Shown here: piece after piece, positions 5,448 through 10,771 of the stretch
How positions within the stretch are numbered: the stretch's first letter is position 1
How the letters are laid out: each line of letters starts with the position of its first letter
Origin: an uncultured Flavobacteriales bacterium
GTDB lineage: Bacteria; Bacteroidota; Bacteroidia; Flavobacteriales; Crocinitomicaceae
Reading direction: 5' to 3'
Length of the DNA: 10,771 bases
Assembly (NCBI GenBank): GCA_946886545.1
Contig: CAMPIU010000058.1
Coordinates: 1-10,771, forward strand
Program-made: the position numbers and the translations under genes
Notes under the pieces: model-generated
Seen by the model: the letters and a program-made list of their open reading frames with translations, nothing else
Databases searched by the model: none
What the model was told of the DNA's origin: nothing

Positions 5448-6956
5448 ATGATACTAAAATACTCCGCAACTCTTACCGTTCTTCTTTTAATAGCAAACTA
5501 TTGCTCCGCTACCGAATGGTATGTGGGTGCAACAAGAACGTATACTTTACCCAGCCAGGTGAGGAATCTGGTAGCCGATAATGATACTGTTTATCTTGAT
5601 GGCGGAACCTATTTAAATGATGCTACGAAATGGACAAAAAAGAATCTGAAGTTTATTGGACTTGGAACAGGAAGTAACAGAAGCATACTTCGACATACAG
5701 GCGATATTGCTAACGGAAAAGGCATCTTTGTTTTTGAAACACCTGGGATCTGTGATAATCCATACCTTGAGAATATTGTCTTTGACGGAGCGCAGGTTTC
5801 GGATGCGAATGGCGGGAATGGTGCAGGGATCCGTTTCCAGGCAAACAATATCACGATTAAAAATTGTCTTTTTGTAAATTGCCAGAATGGGATCCTGGAA
5901 GGAAACGGGAGTGTTACCACCAGTAATGTTACCATTCTCGATTCCGAATTTGAAAACAATGGCTACCAACTTCCGAACGATCCTACTCACTCAGGCTATG
6001 AGCATCATATTTACATCAGTGCAAGTGCAGATACGCTGCTGGTTCGGAACAGTTATTTTCATCATCCCCGCGGACAGGCAAATTCAATAAAAACGCGAGC
6101 CCAGAGAAGCTATATTCTGTATAATCTGATTGATGAAGGAGCAACAGGTTATGGAAGCTGGGAATTGAACATTGCCCAGGGTGGAATGAATGTGATCATC
6201 GGAAATGTTTTTATCCAGGGTCCTGCCGGTGCCAATCACGGAATTATCGGATATGATGCCGCTACAAATCCGCTGGAAGATTTTTATTTCGTGAATAATA
6301 CGGTTATTAATCAATATGCCGGTAACATCAAGTATTTCAATACCGTTCCTTCGTCAGGAATAAATACCTTCAAAATCTATAACAACATTTTTGCTTCTGT
6401 TCCCGGAGCGAATAATACCATGTTTAGCAGCAACACGCCTACTACTCTGGACTTTGCTGGAAATGTATTATCGTCCGATTATTCAACTTTCGGCTTTGCA
6501 GATGCCGGCTCAAATGATTATTCACTTACTTCACCTGCAGTTGCGGCAATCGACCAGGGAGTAAATGCCGGTAGTACATCATTGGCTTATCCCTTGATAC
6601 CGGTTTACGAATATGTATCAAATACGTCTGCATTAATACCAAGAAGTATTTCAGGAAGTACAATTGATGTCGGAGCGTATGAATTTACGGGTTTTGCGAG
6701 TATTGATCCTAATTTTATAACGGCGGAACCTGTTGTGTATCCCAATCCTTCAACCGGTTTGGTTTATATCGGTTTTCGTCAACAAGCAAGTAAAGTTGAG
6801 GTATACAATTCCCTTGGTGCAATGGTGTTTTCAACTTTAAGCACAAACAGTGCCGAAACTTACCAGCTTGACTTATCCTCATCACCTGAAGGTGTTTACC
6901 TGCTTAAGATCAGCGATGGCGAAACAGTTATTGGCAAAACAATTGTAATTCGTTAG
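5448..6956 (+). CDS. T9SS-exported right-handed beta-helix protein
   Basis: A 502-residue secreted protein. The signal peptide is about 1-21 (hydrophobic TLTVLLLIAN, then CSA before TEWYVG). Residues ~35-345 show the repeated short-strand pattern of a parallel beta-helix as in pectate-lyase-like proteins: NITIKNCLFVNCQNGIL (134-150), NVTILDSEFENNG (160-172), TLLVRNSYFHHPRG (196-209), FYFVNNTVINQ (279-289) and FKIYNNIFASVPG (308-320). A segment with DYSLTSPAVAAIDQG (357-371) and IDVGAYEF (406-413) resembles the closing motif of 'choice-of-anchor Q' proteins. The tail, starting YPNPSTG (431-437) and ending GVYLLKISDGE...IGKTIVIR, is a T9SS type A sorting domain, so the product should reach the cell surface or medium. 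No catalytic calcium or lysine/arginine set could be assigned. It has its own promoter and converges on the large repeat protein with a one-base gap. Confidence 0.9.
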   Translation: MILKYSATLTVLLLIANYCSATEWYVGATRTYTLPSQVRNLVADNDTVYLDGGTYLNDATKWTKKNLKFIGLGTGSNRSILRHTGDIANGKGIFVFETPGICDNPYLENIVFDGAQVSDANGGNGAGIRFQANNITIKNCLFVNCQNGILEGNGSVTTSNVTILDSEFENNGYQLPNDPTHSGYEHHIYISASADTLLVRNSYFHHPRGQANSIKTRAQRSYILYNLIDEGATGYGSWELNIAQGGMNVIIGNVFIQGPAGANHGIIGYDAATNPLEDFYFVNNTVINQYAGNIKYFNTVPSSGINTFKIYNNIFASVPGANNTMFSSNTPTTLDFAGNVLSSDYSTFGFADAGSNDYSLTSPAVAAIDQGVNAGSTSLAYPLIPVYEYVSNTSALIPRSISGSTIDVGAYEFTGFASIDPNFITAEPVVYPNPSTGLVYIGFRQQASKVEVYNSLGAMVFSTLSTNSAETYQLDLSSSPEGVYLLKISDGETVIGKTIVIR

Positions 6957-6957
6957 T

Positions 6958-9900
6958 TTATTTAGCAGGCAACACCATTAATTTTTGGGTATAGAGTTCT
7001 GTAGGAGTCTGCAGAAAAACGGAGTACATTCCGGCTGTGAGTTTGTTTTCCAGTTCTATCATGTATTCTCCTTTGTTTTCAGGGAGAACGATTCTTGAAC
7101 AGATTGTTTTACCCGATAGATCGACAATAAATAACAGAGCTTCTTTTTCGGGTACATCCTTTAGACGGAAGTATAACCGATTATCCTTATCAGATAATGG
7201 ATTCGGATAAATTGAAAAGGCATGATCAAGCAAGGGGTCCATATTCATAGCCTTTATACCGAGGTAAACAGATTCACCGTCAGTATCAGTTTGTTTTAGC
7301 CTGTAGTAAGAGATTCCATTCCAGGGATGTAAATCCGAAATAGTATAATTTTGCGTCAAATCACTGTTTTCTCCACCTTCAACAATGCCTACTTCTTCGA
7401 AATAAATAGCGTCTTTACTTCTTTCGACAGTGAAATAGTCGTTATTGTTTTCGGATTGTGTTATCCAGCTCACATCTACTTTTCTTCCGTTAGCTGCCAC
7501 ATTGAAACTGAGCAGTTCTACAGGTAATGGATTTGATGCTTGTGTAGATGCCAATGTAAAAGGGCTAAAGCTGCTCACAGCTGCACCTGAAATAATTGTA
7601 CCGGCAGAAGCGGTCCCAGTTGTTCCGCCATTTCCTTCGTCTGTCCAGGAACTCCCATTCCATCTGGAAACACGCAAGAATGAGGGATCTGTAATATAAG
7701 AGGCTCCACAATCAGGCGTATTCCAGCTTAACGTTACAGATACATTTGATGTTCCGTTAGTACGATCTAGCAGCCAGTATTCGCAAGAACTCAAAGTGGC
7801 AAAGGAAGGGTCGAAAGTTGTATAGTCACCATAAGCCTGACCCGCTTTGAAATACTGCGCAGTAAAATGATCGCTTGTATTTCCGGGAGCTGAGATTGAA
7901 ATTCCCCTGTATATTCCGCTGTTTCCGACAGGAAATGTAAACGCACTATTTCCTGTTTTTCTCACAGGACCATTTACATGGCTTGTGTTACTAAAACCTG
8001 AAGTAGTACTTCCGGATGCAAAATTCAGGTAATTGGTTCCTGTGGAGTTGATGATGCCACTTGTGAACGTTGCTGTCAAACCAATATTCAAAGGTGTATT
8101 CAATGTAAGTGTACCGGCAGATTTATTCATTACAAGACGCTGAATCAAAGGGATTGAACTGGCAGATGTCAGTGTTTGGTTACTCCCCCCGGTAAATTCA
8201 ACGTTACCTGTACCGCTTCCAAATGTGATGGCTGTAGTGCTGTTTATTACGATATCACTTGAAAAATAACTGCTTGAATTATATGCCGGAGACAAAGCTC
8301 CGGAAGATGATTGAACAAACGTAACCGCCGCATTATAAGTGTCACCTGTAGTATTTGCCTGGCGCCATTCTGCAGTACTGCTGTTTGTTAGACTGGTTGT
8401 TCCATTGAATATGTTTCCTCCGTTTGACAATGTTGCAGTGTTTCCATTTTTGATCATGGTTGCTGTTCCGTTATAAGTGCAGCCATTCAAATAGATCTGT
8501 GGAGCAGTAAAATTGACATTCCCATTAAATGTACAGGCAGGCCCGATCCGGAGAATTCCCGATCCGGTAAATGTCAGGTTCTGAGCAGTTCCACCGGGCG
8601 CTGTTCCCTGGGTAAAATGCCTGATTTCCAGCGCTCCATTGAAAAATCCGGCACCACCGACACTGATTGTTCTTCCTTCGGCCATGCTGGCCGACGCAGC
8701 AGTATTATATCCAATAGTTATTCCTACACCATTGGTAGAATTCACAATAATATTGCCGTTGAACCGGGTTGAGGGAGCAATATCTGCCAATCCGATGGAT
8801 GAGGTTCCTGTATTGTTAAGAGTTACGTCCATATTAAAGGTATCAGCAACAGACGCTGCTGTTACAAAAAGTGAATTGCTTGAATTGATAAGCGTTGTCA
8901 GACCATTGAATACATTCCCTCCGGTTCCGAAGTTAGCTGCACCCCCTTTCTTTTCCAGGTAGGCTGTTCCATTATAGGTACAATCGTTCAGGTAAATTTG
9001 TGGCGTACGGAAATCTACGTTACCATTGAAGGTCGAAAAAGGTCCGAGATAAAGTATTCCGCTACCTGTAAAAACCAAATTTTGTGAGGTAGTTCCCAGC
9101 TGGGTGAAATACCTGAGTAAAAGTCTGCCGGCTGAAAACCCGGTTCCGCCGACACTGATTGTTTTTCCACTTGCCAGGGTTGAGGACATGGAGGTTCCGG
9201 GACCGTTTCCAAAAGTGATTCCTGCGCTGGCAGTGCCATTGGTTGAGTTGACAATGATATTCCCGTTATATTGATTTCCAAGCGAATTATCAGACATAGC
9301 AATCCATGCTGAACCGGTATTTGTCAGGGTTAAATCTGCATGAAAGATATCGGGTGTAATAAAGGCTGTTGCGAAAAAACCGCTTCCTGAATTTGATAAG
9401 GTGGTAAGCCCATGAAAAACATTTCCCCCATTTCCCAGATTATTGGTGCCACCGTTTTTGGTCAATGCAGTTGGACCATAAAATGTGCTTCCGTTTAAAT
9501 ACACTTGCCCGCCTGAACAATTGACGATCGGGGCAAAGGAGGTACTAACCCCAAAAGTAGTTCCGCTGAAAGTAAGGATGGCGGTAGTGGTGAGTGAAAA
9601 AGTTGCTGTTGTTCCCAAGCTATTGGTGATAATTCCCGAAGAAAAGGTATTGTTAACAGTACTTGAAACAGTCAGATCATTTCCATTCATAACAATCGTT
9701 CCGCTATATCCGGTGACCAATAATCCGGCGATCGTCGGTGCGATATCCAGGTTGCAATTTCCATTGCTCCCGGCTATACCGTCATAAATTGCAACATCAC
9801 TTGCTCCCGGCACGGAAGCTCCACCAGCTCCGCCCGAAGTGGCAGACCAATTGGCAATATCGTCCCAGTTTGCGGTGCCTGTAGCGATCCAATAACGATC

Positions 9901-9975
9901 GGCAGAAAGCGCTCCCTTCGTAAAGAGGCAGAACAATCCGAATAGAAGAATGTGTTTTGAAATACTGATTCTCAT
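6958..9975 (-). CDS. T9SS-exported beta-strand-repeat surface protein, 1005 residues
   Basis: Large secreted protein with a signal peptide at about 1-25 (HILLFGLFCLFTKGALSA before DRYW). The N-terminal block RYWIATGTANWDDIANWS (27-44) is a motif often seen at the start of Bacteroidota beta-strand-repeat proteins. Residues ~149-640 are Gly/Ser/Thr/Asn-rich and made of ~167-residue repeats (listed separately). A domain of unknown role follows (about 660-810, including FTFPVGNSGIYRGISI), then the LPVELLSFNV module with fibronectin-like SENNNDYFTVERS (841-853) and YYRLKQTDTDG (890-900), and finally a T9SS type A sorting domain from YPNP (923-926) to the end. Expected location is the cell surface; an adhesive or structural role is inferred from composition only. 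Cysteines are few, and there is no enzyme motif. Asparagine-rich NGT/NST triplets are abundant. The gene has a matching -7 promoter element close upstream. Confidence 0.92.
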   Translation of the reverse strand: MRISISKHILLFGLFCLFTKGALSADRYWIATGTANWDDIANWSATSGGAGGASVPGASDVAIYDGIAGSNGNCNLDIAPTIAGLLVTGYSGTIVMNGNDLTVSSTVNNTFSSGIITNSLGTTATFSLTTTAILTFSGTTFGVSTSFAPIVNCSGGQVYLNGSTFYGPTALTKNGGTNNLGNGGNVFHGLTTLSNSGSGFFATAFITPDIFHADLTLTNTGSAWIAMSDNSLGNQYNGNIIVNSTNGTASAGITFGNGPGTSMSSTLASGKTISVGGTGFSAGRLLLRYFTQLGTTSQNLVFTGSGILYLGPFSTFNGNVDFRTPQIYLNDCTYNGTAYLEKKGGAANFGTGGNVFNGLTTLINSSNSLFVTAASVADTFNMDVTLNNTGTSSIGLADIAPSTRFNGNIIVNSTNGVGITIGYNTAASASMAEGRTISVGGAGFFNGALEIRHFTQGTAPGGTAQNLTFTGSGILRIGPACTFNGNVNFTAPQIYLNGCTYNGTATMIKNGNTATLSNGGNIFNGTTSLTNSSTAEWRQANTTGDTYNAAVTFVQSSSGALSPAYNSSSYFSSDIVINSTTAITFGSGTGNVEFTGGSNQTLTSASSIPLIQRLVMNKSAGTLTLNTPLNIGLTATFTSGIINSTGTNYLNFASGSTTSGFSNTSHVNGPVRKTGNSAFTFPVGNSGIYRGISISAPGNTSDHFTAQYFKAGQAYGDYTTFDPSFATLSSCEYWLLDRTNGTSNVSVTLSWNTPDCGASYITDPSFLRVSRWNGSSWTDEGNGGTTGTASAGTIISGAAVSSFSPFTLASTQASNPLPVELLSFNVAANGRKVDVSWITQSENNNDYFTVERSKDAIYFEEVGIVEGGENSDLTQNYTISDLHPWNGISYYRLKQTDTDGESVYLGIKAMNMDPLLDHAFSIYPNPLSDKDNRLYFRLKDVPEKEALLFIVDLSGKTICSRIVLPENKGEYMIELENKLTAGMYSVFLQTPTELYTQKLMVLPAK
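8056..8526 (-). repeat. Surface-protein repeat 3, degenerate (residues ~484-640)
   Basis: Starts like repeat 2 (NGNVNFTAPQIYLNGCTYNG, SNGGNIFNGTTSLTNS), with a recognisable SDIVINSTTAITFG later. The second half has lost the TISVGG and FTQ...QNL landmarks and passes into a different Thr/Ser-rich sequence. The end point is approximate. Confidence 0.65.
8527..9027 (-). repeat. Surface-protein repeat 2 (residues 317-483)
   Basis: Best-kept copy, 167 residues. It starts NGNVDFRTPQIYLNDCTYNG and carries GTGGNVFNGLTTLINS, FNGNIIVNSTNG, MAEGRTISVGGAGF, RHFTQ and QNLTFTGSGILRIGP in the same order and spacing as repeat 1. The joint to repeat 3 repeats the FNGNV motif exactly. Confidence 0.88.
9028..9531 (-). 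repeat. Surface-protein repeat 1 (residues 149-316)
   Basis: First copy of the ~167-residue unit. Landmarks: QVYLNGSTFYGPTAL, GNGGNVFHGLTTLSNS, YNGNIIVNSTNG, LASGKTISVGGTGF, RYFTQ and QNLVFTGSGILYLGP. Its opening strand (VNCSGGQ) differs from the later copies, and it is about two residues longer. Confidence 0.85.
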
Positions 9976-10011
9976 AGTGATAATTATTAACAGGTATGTT
10001 AATTAATTTAG

Positions 10012-10019
10012 CAAAATTA
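10012..10019 (-). promoter_or_regulatory. -7 promoter element of the large surface-protein gene
   Basis: Read on the minus strand this is TAATTTTG, an exact match to TAnnTTTG, 37 bases ahead of the start codon, so the leader would be about 30 bases. No clear TTTG lies at the preferred distance upstream; the nearest similar sequence is TTTA in GGTTTATT. Half of a promoter is therefore supported. Confidence 0.45.
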
Positions 10020-10057
10020 CTGATAATAAACCAATCGTTTCTATTAGTTGGTGCGTT

Positions 10058-10075
10058 CTCCCGTTTGAACCGGAG
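10058..10075. promoter_or_regulatory. 18-bp near-perfect dyad, operator candidate
   Basis: CTCCCGTTTGAACCGGAG is self-complementary at 7 of 9 pair positions (mismatches at the fifth pair and the centre). It lies about 40 bases upstream of the leftward -7 element and about 130 bases ahead of the rightward gene, and stands out by GC content from its AT-rich surroundings. It looks like a binding site for a dimeric regulator rather than a terminator, as no T-run follows on either strand. Identity of the regulator is unknown. Confidence 0.4.
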
Positions 10076-10206
10076 GTTTCACTGATTTTTTAATATTTAT
10101 GGGCATTAATTGTTTTTTGTGATTTCATTCTAACACGTCATCTTTTAAGTTCTTTTAAGATACCGGCATAGCATTTTGTTATACATTCAAGGGAAATCCT
10201 TCAATT

Positions 10207-10771
10207 ATGACTCTTTTTTCTAACATCAAAAATGTATACCGTTTATTTAAACAGGTAGACCTGGATCAGCTCACTCAATTATCAGAAAAAGTAAACCTTG
10301 CCGAGGTGGTGAAAAATGTTGGCAAATTGGATGATAAACAATTGGCCGGGCTGATAAAATTTATCGGAGGTAAGCAGAGTAAAAAAGAACTTCCTTTGAT
10401 TGACGGGGATTTTTACAATATCAGTCATACCTTAAATACGGAAGAGAGAGCACTACAGCTAAAAGTCCGGGCATTCATGGAACAGGAGATCAAACCCATT
10501 GTAAATGAGTACTGGATAAAAGGAGAATTCCCTCATCACCTGATCCCGAAAGTGGCAGAGCTTGATATTTGTGGCATTGCTTATGAAGGCTTTAGCAATC
10601 CGCTCAGATCGTGTTTACTGGAAGGTGTTCTGGCTATGGAAATGGCTCGAGTGGATGCCTCCTTCGCTACTTTTTTTGGTGTGCAAAGCGGACTGGTCAT
10701 GGGATCCATTTATTTACTCGGATCAGAGGAACAAAAACAGGAATGGCTCCCTGAATTGAAAAGCTTCCGAA
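10207..10771 (+). CDS. Acyl-CoA dehydrogenase, N-terminal part (cut by right window edge)
   Basis: 188 codons are visible, and the frame is still open at the edge. The start ATG at 10207 gives MTLFSNIKNVYRLFK. Residues ~78-188 are the all-helical N-terminal domain of an FAD-dependent acyl-CoA dehydrogenase: TEERALQLKVRAFMEQEIKPIVNEYW (78-103), then FPHHLIPKVAELDICGIAYEGF (108-129), LEGVLAMEMARVDASFATFFGVQSGL (138-163) and the family-typical LGSEEQKQEWLPEL (171-184). The substrate-deciding and catalytic glutamate regions lie beyond the window. Residues 1-60 form an extra, probably helical extension rich in Leu, Lys, Val and Asp (VDLDQLTQLSEKVNLAEVVK, then GKLDDKQLAGLIKFIGG) ahead of the usual domain. 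The glutaryl-CoA dehydrogenase-like branch is likely from GVQSGL; expected role is oxidation of an acyl-CoA thioester in the cytoplasm. Confidence 0.92.
   Translation, partial: MTLFSNIKNVYRLFKQVDLDQLTQLSEKVNLAEVVKNVGKLDDKQLAGLIKFIGGKQSKKELPLIDGDFYNISHTLNTEERALQLKVRAFMEQEIKPIVNEYWIKGEFPHHLIPKVAELDICGIAYEGFSNPLRSCLLEGVLAMEMARVDASFATFFGVQSGLVMGSIYLLGSEEQKQEWLPELKSFR

Larger units (their letters stand above)
9976..10206. other. Divergent spacer between the surface-protein and acyl-CoA dehydrogenase genes
   Basis: A 231-base AT-rich region carrying promoters in both directions. It contains the -7 element for the surface protein, an 18-base dyad and a direct 10-base tandem repeat TCTTTTAAGT/TCTTTTAAGA (10141-10160). 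I found no convincing TTTG / TAnnTTTG pair for the rightward gene and no open frame of note. Confidence 0.6.

Noticed and set aside
8056..9531. CRISPR-like or satellite array suggested by regular recurrence
   Set aside because: The ~500-base periodicity is in phase with the coding frame and explained by protein repeats; there are no short identical direct repeats with unique spacers.
7445..9787. Several plus-strand open frames (for example 7445-7699, 8639-8962, 9485-9787) opposite the repeat protein
   Set aside because: They arise from the Gly/Thr/Asn-rich codons on the minus strand and repeat with it; low-complexity Val/Pro/Leu products without domains.
10141..10160. Tandem TCTTTTAAGT/TCTTTTAAGA
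   Set aside because: Two short AT-rich copies can arise by chance, and no matching promoter or operator pattern surrounds them.

Overview
The window looks like a chromosomal segment of a Bacteroidota member, probably Flavobacteriales-like, though I cannot fix the genus. Three things point there. Two secreted proteins end in type IX secretion (T9SS) type A sorting domains, and one of them also has the LPVELLSF / SENNNDYFTVERS module typical of this phylum. Shine-Dalgarno sequences are absent. Several promoters fit the Bacteroidota TTTG / TAnnTTTG pattern. Both ends are cut inside genes.

Left part (1-1819, AT-rich by hand count): the C-terminal two thirds of a PLP-dependent alpha-oxoamine synthase of the serine palmitoyltransferase type, then yjdM (phnA-type zinc-ribbon protein) one base after its stop, then a 71-residue protein of unknown function. 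These three form a likely transcription unit. About 590 bases without a convincing gene follow, containing a long stem-loop (1450-1518).

Middle (1820-5289, clearly higher GC): a DUF1801 protein and a secreted protein that appears to be two tandem lipocalin-like halves lie on the plus strand. Facing them on the minus strand is a compact unit read Crp/Fnr regulator -> 12-helix MFS transporter -> single-domain rhodanese. The rhodanese has a CX5R active loop, one residue longer than the classical loop. This three-gene unit is the most plausible 'system' in the window: an autoregulated transport plus sulfur/oxyanion-handling module. Its substrate cannot be read from the sequence.

Right part (5290-10206): two T9SS-exported surface proteins, a right-handed beta-helix protein (plus) and a 1005-residue beta-strand-repeat protein (minus). 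They converge with one base between their stop codons. The large protein carries two well-kept copies and one decayed copy of a ~167-residue repeat. A 231-base divergent spacer with an 18-bp dyad then leads to the N-terminal part of an acyl-CoA dehydrogenase with an unusual helical N-terminal extension, cut at the right edge.

I see no tRNA, rRNA, CRISPR array or intact insertion sequence. I do not see a clearly new system. The leads worth following are the Crp-MFS-rhodanese unit, the stem-loop gap and the repeat protein.
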